Assembly (NCBI GenBank): GCA_027488815.1
Contig: JAIYAX010000005.1
Location: forward strand, 1 to 64,000
DNA length: 64,000 nt
Source of the DNA: Cytophagaceae bacterium
GTDB lineage: Bacteria > Bacteroidota > Bacteroidia > Cytophagales > JAIYAX01
Direction: 5' to 3'
The position numbers and the translations under genes are program-made. Of this stretch, positions 1 to 9,103 are shown in pieces; positions within the stretch are counted from its first letter, which is position 1, and each line of letters starts with the position of its first letter. The notes under the pieces are model-generated. The model had not been told where the DNA came from. It was given only the letters and a program-made list of their open reading frames with translations, and searched no databases.

Positions 1-64
1 ATGCTTTTGAAGTTGATGGTTTAGTCGGTTACATATTCCCCCTGCTACAAACTCTGGAAAGTGG

Positions 65-679
65 CTATTTAAAATAGATGTCTTGAGTAAATGCAGTAAA
101 TGTTTTACCTGACTTTAGCTTTGTCACACATTGGATTTGCCTGTTCCCTTTAAACAGGGAAGGTTCGATAAGTTCAAAAGTAATCTTGCTGAAGTTTGGG
201 TAATAGTATGCCTCCGAGTTGAGTCTTAAAAAACGGATGGCGGAGTCAAGGGTAATCAACTCTTGCCCATCGTAGAGAAAGCACATAAATTTTTGGTTTA
301 CAAGAGAAGTGTCAGCTTGAGAGGGATTAATCAGGTACAGATTGATATCATGAACGGGGTCAGGCACCTCGTAAAAAGGCTCGGGGCATTGACATGCATA
401 GGCGGCATTGCCAAAGAAGCCTGATCCTGAATTAGTTCTAAAGGCGATTTGCTCCGCATATTGCCTGAGCTTTGCCTGTATGCCAAATGCAAAATGGAAG
501 GCGGTATCAATAACCGGCTTGATGTCAAAGCCCTGTGTCTGATAAGCGATTAGGTCGAGCCCCTGGGTGTAGACTCTATACGAACCAACCGGACCACACG
601 TGCACTCTGGCTCACAACTGGTCGAAAAAACAGAGACAAGTGACCAGGCAATTGCTAAAAACAGAAACCGACGTAACAT
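65..679 (-). CDS. putative lipoprotein of unknown function
   Basis: 204 residues starting at an ATG. The N-terminus is a short hydrophobic signal segment (residues 5-20) followed by Ser-Thr-Ser-Cys at 19-22, a weak lipobox, so export and lipidation at Cys22 are likely but not certain. Further cysteines follow directly (C26, C28), and a Cys-x-Cys pair lies near residue 96. The rest is a soluble beta-rich domain with no family I recognise. It stands alone: the next gene on the right is on the other strand, more than 400 bases away. The gene could be full length or end a larger unit to the left that is outside the window. Confidence 0.55.
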   Translation of the reverse strand: MLRRFLFLAIAWSLVSVFSTSCEPECTCGPVGSYRVYTQGLDLIAYQTQGFDIKPVIDTAFHFAFGIQAKLRQYAEQIAFRTNSGSGFFGNAAYACQCPEPFYEVPDPVHDINLYLINPSQADTSLVNQKFMCFLYDGQELITLDSAIRFLRLNSEAYYYPNFSKITFELIEPSLFKGNRQIQCVTKLKSGKTFTAFTQDIYFK

Positions 680-770
680 ACCGTAAATATAGCCGAAAGG
701 AGAATAGAATGCTTTTATGGGTAGGTTTTAAGTGATATTTTTACTCTTTGGTTGAGTGCTTTCGCTCATT

Positions 771-788
771 TCGGGTGGGAACACCCGA
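771..788. repeat. REP-like palindrome, partly decayed copy
   Basis: A seven-base-pair stem (TCGGGTG / CACCCGA) closes a GGAA loop. The right arm continues as CACCCGACAGAAC, matching the arms of the two hairpins at 62299-62360, while the outer left arm has diverged. It lies in the roughly 420-base gene-free stretch between 680 and 1101, in which I see nothing else that I can support. Confidence 0.6.
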
Positions 789-1101
789 CAGAACTAGAAG
801 AATTGCAATCAAACTCTGTGAATTTCAAATAAGTTTTGGACCCTTCTATGGGTAAGAGATGGTTTTGAATGTAAAGCCATCTTATTTCTTTGCTCTTAAC
901 CTTTAGCTGCTGTACTTAACTGTCATTTGCAGCTCATATGGATTGTCTTTTATGAAGCTTCTAACCATCATCACATGCTTTATAGTACATTTCCACAGAA
1001 ATTATAAGGCTAATTGCATCATGCAGGTAAGCCTGCCATGTGGTTTACATCTTAAAATGATTGAATGCGTATAATGGCATGGATTACTTAAACTATAAGA
1101 T

Positions 1102-2202
1102 ATGATGAACCAACACGATCATGGAACCACACATATCAACTGGAACCAGATATTTGCTCTTGCAGCATTAGATGCCAGTATTTTAATCAGTTGGTTGGCC
1201 TATCATGAATTCCAACCCAAGCTTCTTCAAAAGTTTCACTTTGACCATTTGCATGGTTTTGTGCTCTATGCGCAAAGCTTTGTGATCCTGTTAGTTCCAT
1301 TGTTAGCAGGGGGTCTTGCTGATTATCTGAGAAAGAAGAATTTCAATACCTTACTGGTTTACGCAGTGGGTATCAGTGTGGCTTCCATGATATTCATGAC
1401 TGTTTCGTATACCATTTCTGATAATGCCTTTCAAGGGCTGACAGGTCTTTTACCTATCATGATTGTTTTATGGTTGATTTCCATGAATGTTTTTCATAGC
1501 CCGGCCAATTCCATTTTAGAAGAGTTCAGCCAAAGTCCACGCATGCCTTTGGTAATGTCGGTTATTTCGATCGCATCTGTGTTGGTTTATATTTCTAAGC
1601 CCCTCATTTTAAAATCCTTAGACATGTTGGGCGGGTCAATTACATTTTTGATCGGAGGCTTGGTGTTAGTGATCACAGGCATTTGGTTTGGTAAAGCAAC
1701 CAGGACTTTGGTAATCGGCAACCACCATGTTGGTGAACAAGAACCAAACAGGTTCCACATTGTAGTGATGGCGGGTTTGATTACCGGCTTAGCCAATAGC
1801 CTTATTCTTCACTTTTTTCCTGCCATACTTGAAACCAAGTTTGGAGCAGTTGAAACAATATTTGATGAGTATATCTATGTCTCGGCAATGTTGTGTGTAA
1901 CAGCAATTGCAACTCTGCCATTAAGTTCATGGGCACAAAAGCGAGGCATTTACCCCTCTTTCGTAATTAGTGTCTTCACTTCATTTATTTCTATGCTGAT
2001 CATACTTCTTTCGCCTTGGTTTTGGCTAAGTATGGTTGGATCTTTATTCCTTGCTCTTTCCTATGGAGTTTTATTGATCACCTCATTTCCACATGCACTT
2101 CGAAACATTAATCCCGCAAGTGCTACCTTTGGTACAGGGATCTTTTTTGCTTGCTTTGAATTTTTTGAAGTTTTATTCACGTTAATTTCTCCTCATCACT
2201 AA
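1102..2202 (+). CDS. MFS-type membrane transporter
   Basis: 366 residues with about ten to twelve hydrophobic helices and a short N-terminal cytoplasmic tail containing three His residues. The Ala-Asp-Tyr-Leu-Arg-Lys-Lys sequence near residue 75, between helices 2 and 3, resembles the MFS loop motif G-x-L-[AS]-D-x-x-[GR]-[RK]. The protein is shorter than typical 12-TM MFS members (about 400 residues), but no truncation is evident. Start: two adjacent ATGs. The stop lies seven bases before the SPOR-domain gene, so the two are probably co-transcribed. The substrate is unknown. I am confident of the fold class, not of the function. Confidence 0.65.
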   Translation: MMNQHDHGTTHINWNQIFALAALDASILISWLAYHEFQPKLLQKFHFDHLHGFVLYAQSFVILLVPLLAGGLADYLRKKNFNTLLVYAVGISVASMIFMTVSYTISDNAFQGLTGLLPIMIVLWLISMNVFHSPANSILEEFSQSPRMPLVMSVISIASVLVYISKPLILKSLDMLGGSITFLIGGLVLVITGIWFGKATRTLVIGNHHVGEQEPNRFHIVVMAGLITGLANSLILHFFPAILETKFGAVETIFDEYIYVSAMLCVTAIATLPLSSWAQKRGIYPSFVISVFTSFISMLIILLSPWFWLSMVGSLFLALSYGVLLITSFPHALRNINPASATFGTGIFFACFEFFEVLFTLISPHH

Positions 2203-2209
2203 GTCAACG

Positions 2210-2764
2210 ATGACTGAAGATCATTTGGACAATCCTTTCAACAGATTTTGGAACCTTTTATTAGGGTTTTCGATGCTTTTGGGGGTCGGTGTCACTGTTT
2301 TGATTTTCAACCGTGAACAGTGGCTTGGAGGGATGTACGCCAACCATCACAAACACGAACATCATGGCGAGGCTCACTCCAACGAATCTGCTCATGAAGC
2401 ACATACTGATGAATCCGGACATCAGCAAAAGATAGCTGAGGCTCCACATCAAGAGACTGAAGCAGAAGTTGCAGAAGAGCCCAAAGACAAATTACAAACT
2501 ACCGAAGAAACAGATAAGGAGACCGGATATTCTGGAGATTGGCTTTTGGTGACGGGTTCGTTCAGGCAAGAAAAAAATGCTTTGTACCAATTGGAAAAAT
2601 TAGAAAAGGTGGGATACAAACCTGTTTTGCAAAAGGTAGAATTGACGGGTGAGACTTATTTAAGGGTAATTGCCTTCAAATCGGCCACTTACAAAGAGGC
2701 TTTATATGCTCAGGAGAAAATTTCTGAAATAGGAATACCTGACTCCTGGATATTGAAGAGGTAG
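2210..2764 (+). CDS. membrane-anchored SPOR-domain protein with His-rich linker
   Basis: 184 residues. One transmembrane helix (about residues 15-33) is followed by a linker (about 42-105) rich in His, Glu and Ala, with His clusters such as HHKHEHH that could bind metal or simply be flexible. The C-terminal 75 residues look like a SPOR domain: they open with a Trp-Leu-Leu-Val-Thr-Gly-Ser-Phe strand, have two beta-alpha-beta halves, and end in a Trp-Ile-Leu-Lys strand. SPOR domains bind denuded peptidoglycan at division sites, so the domain should be periplasmic. It follows the MFS gene by seven bases. The pairing with a transporter is unexplained. Confidence 0.7.
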   Translation: MTEDHLDNPFNRFWNLLLGFSMLLGVGVTVLIFNREQWLGGMYANHHKHEHHGEAHSNESAHEAHTDESGHQQKIAEAPHQETEAEVAEEPKDKLQTTEETDKETGYSGDWLLVTGSFRQEKNALYQLEKLEKVGYKPVLQKVELTGETYLRVIAFKSATYKEALYAQEKISEIGIPDSWILKR

Positions 2765-2984
2765 TGCCTTTAGTCCCTATAGGATAGCATTCCTTACTGC
2801 TGTAGTCAAGCCTTAAGTATTGCTTTACTGTATTTTAAAGTATATCATATATCATTCATTAGGATAGGATTACGATACCTGGAATATGAAATATCGCTCG
2901 AGACCCCTAATTTTCTGAATGGTATTTATTGAAGGGTTATGTCCTATGAAAAACATATTTTGGGATTGTCTAACATTGTATTGA

Positions 2985-3617
2985 ATGGGAAAAATAGTTC
3001 TTGTTACATTTCTTTTTCTATATGGTTATTCTACCAGTGCTTGCAATTGCAAAGAGTTCACTCAAGATCAGGAGTGGAGAAACTCTGAGATGGTATTTTT
3101 AGGAAAGATAACCGAGAAAAATATAGATAACTTTGAGGTTCAGGTAATTGAAATATTTAAGAACAGCACATTTACAGAACAAGTTGTTTTTAGAGTTGAA
3201 GAAAGCACTTGTTCAATTATTCCATCAAAAGGAGAACTGTGGCTGATTTATGGTCATTTGAGAAAAGGAATTCTTAGTGTAAGTAGTTGTGGCTATTCTA
3301 ATAGCTTAAGCTTTAACAGTAAAAAAGGCAGCTCAAAAATTTTGCCCCCACGACCATTAAATTACACTAAAGAAGAACACGAAATTGTGATGAGTTTGTA
3401 TGATTCAAGAATTGCTGATCAATTATTTTTTACTGTTAATGGTTTAAGAATTCAAAAATTAGAGGAATTAATTAGAATACAAAATTTAGAAGCCAAGATA
3501 AAATATGATTCTTTGAGATACGATAGGGTCATCATTTATGTATTGGTATTGCTTGTACTTATCTCGTTGGCAATGAATTTCTTTGTTTTGAGAAGGTTAA
3601 GTAAAATTTCAAGGTAA
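2985..3617 (+). CDS. secreted TIMP/NTR-like protein with C-terminal membrane helix
   Basis: 210 residues. A signal peptide (1-18) ends just before Cys-Asn-Cys at 20-22. The mature protein therefore starts with Cys-x-Cys, as in tissue inhibitors of metalloproteinases and other NTR domains, followed by the typical pattern 'S-E-M-V-F-L-G-K-I' and beta strands. Additional Cys residues near 77 and 103 could pair with the N-terminal ones. A coiled region precedes a C-terminal transmembrane helix (about 182-200) with Arg-rich cytoplasmic tail. NTR-like assignment is by pattern only. The gene is AT-rich compared with its neighbours and stands alone. The 220 bases upstream show no convincing promoter. 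Confidence 0.6.
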   Translation: MGKIVLVTFLFLYGYSTSACNCKEFTQDQEWRNSEMVFLGKITEKNIDNFEVQVIEIFKNSTFTEQVVFRVEESTCSIIPSKGELWLIYGHLRKGILSVSSCGYSNSLSFNSKKGSSKILPPRPLNYTKEEHEIVMSLYDSRIADQLFFTVNGLRIQKLEELIRIQNLEAKIKYDSLRYDRVIIYVLVLLVLISLAMNFFVLRRLSKISR

Positions 3618-3630
3618 CAATTCTTTCCCA

Positions 3631-3656
3631 TTGGTTGGTGTTCCGCCACCAACCAA
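3631..3656. repeat. REP-like palindrome variant
   Basis: A perfect 10-bp stem, TTGGTTGGTG / CACCAACCAA, closes the loop TTCCGC. The inner GGTG-TTCC...CACC core equals the reverse complement of the GGAA-loop hairpins at 771 and 62299, while the outer stem bases differ in a paired way. No T-tract follows, so it is not an obvious terminator even though it lies between two convergent genes. Confidence 0.5.
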
Positions 3657-3704
3657 ACGATGTTCCCAACCTACAGAAATTCAGTTGCTAAGCTAAAAAA
3701 GGCT

Positions 3705-4307
3705 TTATTCCATCACCAACTCCACCGATTCCACCACCCGCCTACAAAGCTCAGGCCCGGCAAGGTGAGCTGAAGGATAGGTAAGCGTCAGCATCCATAG
3801 TTGATCACCTCTCACCAGCAGATGGTTTTCAAACTGTTTTAATCCTCCTGAGTCTTTAAACTGCCCTTTCTGCAACAGCCCCTGTTGTTTCCCCAAGGCT
3901 CCTTCGCTTCGGCTGAATTCCAGATCGGAAACGCCTAAATGCTGTAACTCGTTTAAAAATCCATCAGCAGCAGCATCTCTCTCCGGATCCAGACCCTCCA
4001 CATAACTGACCACTGAGGCTTGTATACTAAAACCCTCTTCATGAACATAACCAGCGGTCACCATATTCCGAATGAGGCCATTGAGACTTGCTCCGGCGGG
4101 GTCGGTAGCAATCTCCAGAGGCTCAGGACTTTCCAGCACCAATGCAGGTTTTCCGATCACATTTTTTACCCATTCCTGCCTTAGCAAGCCATACAAGCTG
4201 GGTCGCTGCACCTCTTTCCAAATGAAATAACCTGCCACAAGGCCCAATACAAGACCTATCAAGCCACCCCAGATCAACTCACGCCTGCTAAAAGAAAAGA
4301 AACCCAT
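3705..4307 (-). CDS. membrane-anchored protein with PsbP/DcrB-like domain
   Basis: 200 residues. A Gly-rich transmembrane helix (about 11-30) anchors a periplasmic or extracytoplasmic domain. The C-terminal part (about 140-198), with 'ENHLLVRGDQLWMLTLTYPS' followed by a terminal helix, resembles the PsbP/DcrB fold, seen here only as a strand-strand-helix pattern. The gene sits just downstream of the ahcY terminator on the same strand. A TAGGTTTG box (complement at 4322-4329) lies directly before its start, so it may have its own promoter. Function unknown. Confidence 0.55.
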   Translation of the reverse strand: MGFFSFSRRELIWGGLIGLVLGLVAGYFIWKEVQRPSLYGLLRQEWVKNVIGKPALVLESPEPLEIATDPAGASLNGLIRNMVTAGYVHEEGFSIQASVVSYVEGLDPERDAAADGFLNELQHLGVSDLEFSRSEGALGKQQGLLQKGQFKDSGGLKQFENHLLVRGDQLWMLTLTYPSAHLAGPELCRRVVESVELVME

Positions 4308-4332
4308 ATCGCTTAATCAACCAAACCTAAAC

Positions 4333-4360
4333 AAAAAATCCCGGCCTTCTTGAGCCGGGA
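4333..4360 (-). terminator. factor-independent terminator of ahcY
   Basis: On the minus strand a 7-bp GC-rich stem (TCCCGGC / GCCGGGA at 4339-4360, loop of 8) is followed by six U residues (4333-4338). It lies 26 bases after the ahcY stop. Confidence 0.85.
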
Positions 4361-4386
4361 CTTTAGGGTATGGATAGAAATACCGA

Positions 4387-5691
4387 TTAATAACGGTAAT
4401 GCTCGGATTTGTAGGGTCCACTTTTGGGCACACCGATGTAGACGGCCTGATCGTCTTCCAGACTTTCCAGCTGCACACCAATATGACCCAGGTGCAGGTA
4501 GGCTACCTTCTCATCCAAATGCTTTGGCAATACATAAACTTTGTTTTCGTAGTTTTTATGATTGTTCCACAGCTCGAGCTGCGCCAGAGTTTGGTTGGAG
4601 AAGGAGTTGGACATTACAAAGGAGGGGTGGCCCATGGCACAGCCAAGGTTCACAAGACGACCCTCAGCCAATACAATGATGTCTTTGCCATCCAGAGTAT
4701 AAAGATCAACCTGTGGCTTGATCACCGATTTGGTATGACCATAGTTTTTGTTCAGCCAGGCCATGTCAATCTCATTGTCGAAGTGACCGATGTTGCACAC
4801 GATGGACTTGTCCTTCATGGCTTTGAAGTGTCTGTCACGGATGATGTTGATGTTTCCTGTAGCGGTCACGAAAATATTGGCATGCTTCACAGCCTCATCC
4901 ATTTTCATCACTGAGAAACCGTCCATGGCAGCTTGCAAGGCGCAAATCGGATCAATTTCAGTCACGATCACACGGGCACCTGCCCCACGCAGTGACTCTG
5001 CCGATCCTTTACCAACATCACCATAGCCGGCTACAACAGCCACTTTACCTGCCATCATGATGTCTGTTGCACGACGGATGGCATCTACTAATGATTCTTT
5101 GCAGCCGTACTTGTTGTCAAACTTTGATTTGGTCACAGAGTCATTCACATTGATGGCTGGCATAGGAAGGGTACCATTGCGCATACGCTCATAAAGACGA
5201 TGTACGCCCGTAGTTGTCTCTTCGCTCAGTCCACGGATGTTTTGAACCAACTCAGGGTAGCGATCCAAAACCATGTTGGTTAAGTCTCCTCCATCGTCAA
5301 GGATCATATTGAGAGGCTGTCCGTCAGGGAAAGCATACAAGGTTTGCTCGATGCACCAGTCAAATTCCTGCTCATTCATGCCCTTCCATGCGTACACTGG
5401 GATGCCCGCAGCAGCGATAGCGGCAGCGGCATGGTCTTGAGTAGAAAAGATGTTGCATGATGACCAGCTTACTTCAGCACCCAGCTCTTTAAGTGTCTCG
5501 ATCAACACAGCGGTCTGAATGGTCATGTGAAGGCACCCGGCAATGCGAGCATTTTTGAGTGGCTTAGATGGTCCATACTCTTTGCGAATGGCCATCAGTC
5601 CGGGCATTTCTGCTTCGGCAAGACGAATTTCTTTGCGGCCCCAATCGGCCAATGCGATATCCTTTACTTTGTAGGGGAGGGTCTCAGTCAT
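4387..5691 (-). CDS. ahcY: adenosylhomocysteinase
   Basis: S-adenosylhomocysteine hydrolase, which splits SAH to adenosine and homocysteine in the cytoplasm and so keeps methylation going. The reading frame is open for 451 codons, but the family N-terminus starts at the ATG at 5691 (434 residues); the upstream part overlaps the promoter. Visible motifs are HMTIQTAVL near the N-terminus, the [11 protein letters not shown] segment, [13 protein letters not shown] with the catalytic lysine, the NAD-binding GYGDVGKG loop near residue 220, and the C-terminal [13 protein letters not shown] strong consensus promoter lies directly upstream and a terminator downstream, so it is a single-gene unit. Confidence 0.97.
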   Translation of the reverse strand: MTETLPYKVKDIALADWGRKEIRLAEAEMPGLMAIRKEYGPSKPLKNARIAGCLHMTIQTAVLIETLKELGAEVSWSSCNIFSTQDHAAAAIAAAGIPVYAWKGMNEQEFDWCIEQTLYAFPDGQPLNMILDDGGDLTNMVLDRYPELVQNIRGLSEETTTGVHRLYERMRNGTLPMPAINVNDSVTKSKFDNKYGCKESLVDAIRRATDIMMAGKVAVVAGYGDVGKGSAESLRGAGARVIVTEIDPICALQAAMDGFSVMKMDEAVKHANIFVTATGNINIIRDRHFKAMKDKSIVCNIGHFDNEIDMAWLNKNYGHTKSVIKPQVDLYTLDGKDIIVLAEGRLVNLGCAMGHPSFVMSNSFSNQTLAQLELWNNHKNYENKVYVLPKHLDEKVAYLHLGHIGVQLESLEDDQAVYIGVPKSGPYKSEHYRY

Positions 5692-5711
5692 GTAGGTAAA
5701 ATTTCGGACTG

Positions 5712-5743
5712 CAAAGGTAGGTTTTTGCCCCCGCAATGCCAAA
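5712..5743 (-). promoter_or_regulatory. Bacteroidota-type promoter of ahcY
   Basis: On the minus strand TTTG (5740-5743), a 20-base spacer, then TACCTTTG (5712-5719), a full match to the Bacteroidota -33/-7 consensus TTTG / TAnnTTTG. The predicted start of transcription lies about 15 bases before the ahcY ATG. Confidence 0.7.
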
Positions 5744-5750
5744 CTTTCAG

Positions 5751-6584
5751 CTACTTAGCCACTTCAGCAACGATTTCTGATTTTTGATCTTCGTCTTCAA
5801 AAAGATAATTCGTTATCTCTTTTTTGACTTCGGTAGGGGTGAGGTTGTGTTTGATTTGACCATTCACCACCACAGAAAGTTGACCAGTCTCTTCAGAAAC
5901 TACCAGAATGATACTGTCTGTTGCATCGCTCATCCCTAAAGCAGCCCTGTGCCTTAAGCCATAGTTAGCCGGCAAGTCAAGGTTTTCCGTGACAGGCAGG
6001 ATGCAGCGAGCAGCTTTTATGCGACCACCGGCAATGATCACAGCACCGTCATGCAATGGGCTGCTTTTATTGAAAATGGAAAGAAGCAATCTTTTGGAAA
6101 GCACGGCATCCAGTGGATCGCCTGATTCAGCATAAAACCTTAGTTCTGAAGTTTTGGCCATCACGATTAACGCACCTGTATGGCTGTTGCCCAAGGCCCT
6201 CGCAGCATCGATGATCGGACTTAAATCGAACTCTCCGGGAGTGACTTTGCGCCAAGGAAGGTTGTCAAACAGTTTGTTGTCATTGAGCGAGGTGCTCTTC
6301 CCGATGAGGAGTAAGAACTTGCGTATTTCCTGTTGAAAAAGGACTATGGCAGCAAGCACACCTACCCCGGCAAACTGACCCAGTATCGTAGAGAGCAATT
6401 GCATGTTTGCTGCACGAACGATCAGGTACAATAGGTACAAAGAAAGAAGTCCAAGAAATATCCGTAAAGCTATACTGCCTTTCAGAAGTTGGTACAATTG
6501 AAAAAGCAGGATGCTGACCAGAAGTACATCGATCAGATCGATCCAGTTAAATTCCAAAAATCCTATTTTGAAGAGCAGGATCAT
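5751..6584 (-). CDS. cdaA: diadenylate cyclase CdaA
   Basis: Makes cyclic di-AMP from two ATP. 277 residues: three N-terminal transmembrane helices (about 15-85), then the DisA_N catalytic domain. The Asp-Gly-Ala motif (HDGAVI, near 177) and Arg-His-Arg motif (RHRAA, near 210), which bind ATP and metal, are intact. This is the usual length of membrane-type CdaA. Its ATG overlaps the folP stop by four bases (ATGA), so the two are translationally coupled; a folP-cdaA pair is common in Bacteroidota. The acidic C-terminal tail is not conserved. Confidence 0.95.
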   Translation of the reverse strand: MILLFKIGFLEFNWIDLIDVLLVSILLFQLYQLLKGSIALRIFLGLLSLYLLYLIVRAANMQLLSTILGQFAGVGVLAAIVLFQQEIRKFLLLIGKSTSLNDNKLFDNLPWRKVTPGEFDLSPIIDAARALGNSHTGALIVMAKTSELRFYAESGDPLDAVLSKRLLLSIFNKSSPLHDGAVIIAGGRIKAARCILPVTENLDLPANYGLRHRAALGMSDATDSIILVVSEETGQLSVVVNGQIKHNLTPTEVKKEITNYLFEDEDQKSEIVAEVAK

Positions 6585-7441
6585 GCTTTACTTGTTCTGT
6601 TTACCAGTTGTATTGCCTCCATCGCCGGTCGTACATCGTGCACCCTTAGCACCTGAATTCCTTTGCTCAAAGCGAGGGTATTCAGAACGGTACTGCCATT
6701 TAAGGCCTCATCTGCCGTGCTCTCCAGGGTTTTCCAGATCATCGATTTACGGGAAAGTCCCACTAAGATAGGCAAATTAAAAAGCTGGAAGGTGTGCAGG
6801 TGGTTCAGTAGCCTGAAGTTTTGGTCCACTGTTTTTGCAAATCCAAACCCCGGGTCGATCATGATTTGCTCAATTCCTGCTGATTTGGCTGCCGTAATTT
6901 TCACTTGTAGCTCATCAATCACCTCGGTCAGAAGATCCTGGTAAATAGCTTTTGCATTCATGTTTTCAGGCTTCCCTCGCATGTGCATCAGCACATATGG
7001 GACCTTGAGCTGTGAAACCACCTGATACATTTCCTGATCTAAATCGCCTCCGCTGACATCATTCACCATATCTGCCCCCGCTTGAACTGCCTCCTGTGCA
7101 ACTGAAGCATAAAAGGTATCGATACTAAGCCAGAGTTCATGCCCGAATTCTTTTCTGAGGAGCTCTATAGCCGGGATGACACGATCCCTCTCTTCATTTG
7201 CTTCCAGCATAGTCGAGCCGGGTCGGGTAGACTGCCCACCGATATCCAGAATGGAAGCACCTTCGCTGATCATCTGACCGGCTTTGGGGAGTAGTCCATC
7301 CGTATGGCTTAGCCTCGATCCGGCATAAAATGAGTCAGGCGTGATATTCAAAATTCCCATCACCACCGGGCTCGACAGATCAAGTATTTTTCCCTTTATT
7401 TGAAAGGTAAAGGCGGATATCGAATGTCTTTCGCTGATCAT
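6581..7441 (-). CDS. folP: dihydropteroate synthase
   Basis: Condenses p-aminobenzoate with dihydropterin pyrophosphate in folate synthesis. From the ATG at 7441 it has 286 residues; an upstream TTG in frame (7480) is less likely because it would run deep into the divergent gene. Motifs: MGILNITPDSF at 28-38, DIGGQSTRPG near 70, and DPGFGFAKT, which form the pterin and pABA sites. The C-terminus carries the phosphate-binding RVHDV. It overlaps cdaA by four bases. The divergent DUF1599 gene starts close by, so the two 5' regions share a very short space. Confidence 0.96.
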   Translation of the reverse strand: MISERHSISAFTFQIKGKILDLSSPVVMGILNITPDSFYAGSRLSHTDGLLPKAGQMISEGASILDIGGQSTRPGSTMLEANEERDRVIPAIELLRKEFGHELWLSIDTFYASVAQEAVQAGADMVNDVSGGDLDQEMYQVVSQLKVPYVLMHMRGKPENMNAKAIYQDLLTEVIDELQVKITAAKSAGIEQIMIDPGFGFAKTVDQNFRLLNHLHTFQLFNLPILVGLSRKSMIWKTLESTADEALNGSTVLNTLALSKGIQVLRVHDVRPAMEAIQLVNRTSKA

Positions 7442-7468
7442 GCTTTTGCCAAGATTATCGTAAAAAAA

Positions 7469-8014
7469 GTGAACCACCAAACCCAGACACAGTACCAGGC
7501 CGTCATTGACGAATGTAAAAGCTTGTTTTTGAAGAAAGCAAGGGATTACGGCACTTCATGGCGCATCATGCGTTTGCCATCCATTACCGATCAGATCATG
7601 ATCAAAGCACAACGGATACGCTCCATTCAGGAAAAAGGCAAGCAGGAGGTCCCGGATGATATACGTTCAGAGTTTGTTGGGATACTCAACTATTGCATCA
7701 TTGCTTTGATACAAATGTCAATGCCTTCGGATGCCTCCATAGAGCTATCAGCAGAGCAGTTAAGTAAAATTTATCAGGAGGAGGCTGATAAAACGTTTGA
7801 CCTACTCTTGAAGAAAAACCATGATTATGACGAAGCATGGAGGGAGATGAGGGTCAGCTCGATGACAGATATTATTCTGATGAAACTATACCGCACCAAG
7901 CAGATAGAAGATCATCAGGGGAAAATGCTTGTCTCAGAGGGAGTAGAGGCAAATTATCGTGATATGATCAATTATGCCGTATTTTGCCTTATCAAATGGG
8001 CTGAAGAAAGTTGA
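7469..8014 (+). CDS. DUF1599 protein with internal duplication
   Basis: 181 residues from the GTG at 7469, which places residue 1 at the usual N-terminus of DUF1599 proteins. An ATG at 7424 would add 15 residues but overlap the divergent folP start; a TTTATTTG box at 7395-7402 would allow either start. The protein has two tandem copies of one unit: FLKKARDYGTSWRIMR followed by a helix containing DQIMIKAQR (first half), and LLKKNHDYDEAWREMR with DIILMKLYR (second half). The all-alpha, acidic/Asp-Tyr pattern resembles MazG-like or nucleotide-handling helical folds, but no activity is established. It is followed closely by the DoxX-like gene. Confidence 0.8.
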   Translation: MNHQTQTQYQAVIDECKSLFLKKARDYGTSWRIMRLPSITDQIMIKAQRIRSIQEKGKQEVPDDIRSEFVGILNYCIIALIQMSMPSDASIELSAEQLSKIYQEEADKTFDLLLKKNHDYDEAWREMRVSSMTDIILMKLYRTKQIEDHQGKMLVSEGVEANYRDMINYAVFCLIKWAEES

Positions 8015-8019
8015 GAAGT

Positions 8020-9102
8020 ATGATGAACATGATTTATCAAGTGGTGCGTTGGCTGGTAGGAGGACTGTTTATTTTTTCGGGACTTATCAAAGTGAATGAC
8101 CCGGTGGGGATGGCCATCAAGCTCGAGGAATATTTTGAAGTTTTCGGGACTCATTTTATGGTACCCTTTGCTTTGTACCTCAGTGTGTTTGTGGTGGTGC
8201 TGGAAGTGGCCTTGGGTGTGGCACTTATCTTAGGGTATCGATTAAAGCTTACCCTTTGGGCATTGCTAGGGCTCATTGTCTTTTTTACAGGCCTCACCTT
8301 TTACTCTGCCTGGTTCAACAAGGTGACTGATTGTGGATGCTTTGGAGATGCGATCAAGCTCACTCCCTGGCAGTCTTTCTCAAAAGATGTTGTGCTGCTT
8401 GTGCTTATTTTGATCCTGATGTCTGGTCAAAAGAGCCTCAAACCTCTGGCAGAAGATAATGTCGTTGCTTATGGGACAATAGCGGCTACTCTTTTTTCGC
8501 TTGTTCTGGCATTGTATTGCATCAATTACCTTCCCATCATCGATTTCAGGGCATATAAAACAGGGAACGATATCGGAGCATTGATGCAACCTTCTGAGCC
8601 TTATAAGTACCGATATTTAATGAAAAGAGGTTCAGAAGATAAGTACTTCGATCAGTATCCAACGGATACCACCTGGCAATATGTCAATATGGAGTTGATG
8701 AACCCTGAGGCCAAACCTAAAATCACGGATTATAACCTCTGGAACGAAGAGGGGGAAGGCACTCAGGCCTCTTTTGAAGGGGTAAAACTTTTGATCATCC
8801 TTCAGAATATCGAAAAGGCACCTGAAAAGGCTGTAAAAGGTTTTGCTGATCTGGCTCGTTCACTGGAAGGCACGAAGGGGTTAGAGGCATGGGTTGTGAC
8901 CTCAGCTGGGCTTGAGAGTTTTAAATCCTATCGCCACGAATTGCAATTGGCTTTTCCTTACTATTTTGCTGATGCAACTGTTTTGAAAACCATGATTAGG
9001 TCAAATCCCGGACTTATTCTGCTTCAGAATGGAACCGTAAAAGGCCAATGGCATTACAACAGCACACCAGATAAAGAAGAAATTTTAAAACTGATCCAAT
9101 AA
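8020..9102 (+). CDS. DoxX/MauE-like membrane protein, BT_3928 family
   Basis: 360 residues from ATG 8020; a TTG at 8011 that overlaps the previous stop is possible but less likely. Four transmembrane helices occupy the first 145 residues, with GGLFIFSGLIKVNDPVG in helix 1 and the DCGCFGDA motif between helices 3 and 4, both typical of DoxX/MauE-type proteins. Another helix (about 152-172) leads into a C-terminal domain of about 190 residues without a CxxC motif that may be thioredoxin-like. The role is unknown; MauE relatives assist disulfide formation. It starts a few bases after DUF1599 and ends one base before the ABC permease, so it is part of a four-gene operon. Confidence 0.85.
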   Translation: MMNMIYQVVRWLVGGLFIFSGLIKVNDPVGMAIKLEEYFEVFGTHFMVPFALYLSVFVVVLEVALGVALILGYRLKLTLWALLGLIVFFTGLTFYSAWFNKVTDCGCFGDAIKLTPWQSFSKDVVLLVLILILMSGQKSLKPLAEDNVVAYGTIAATLFSLVLALYCINYLPIIDFRAYKTGNDIGALMQPSEPYKYRYLMKRGSEDKYFDQYPTDTTWQYVNMELMNPEAKPKITDYNLWNEEGEGTQASFEGVKLLIILQNIEKAPEKAVKGFADLARSLEGTKGLEAWVVTSAGLESFKSYRHELQLAFPYYFADATVLKTMIRSNPGLILLQNGTVKGQWHYNSTPDKEEILKLIQ

Positions 9103-9103
9103 C

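Noticed and set aside
680-1101. Hidden tRNA, ncRNA or small gene in the 420-base gap
   Set aside because: No cloverleaf, ribosome site plus frame, or stable structure other than the 771-788 palindrome.
2765-2984. Promoter TAACATTG at 2971-2978 for the TIMP-like gene
   Set aside because: It would start transcription at or after the ATG; not credible without data.
4399-4914. 171-residue plus-strand open frame inside ahcY
   Set aside because: Shadow of a well-conserved enzyme, no domain.
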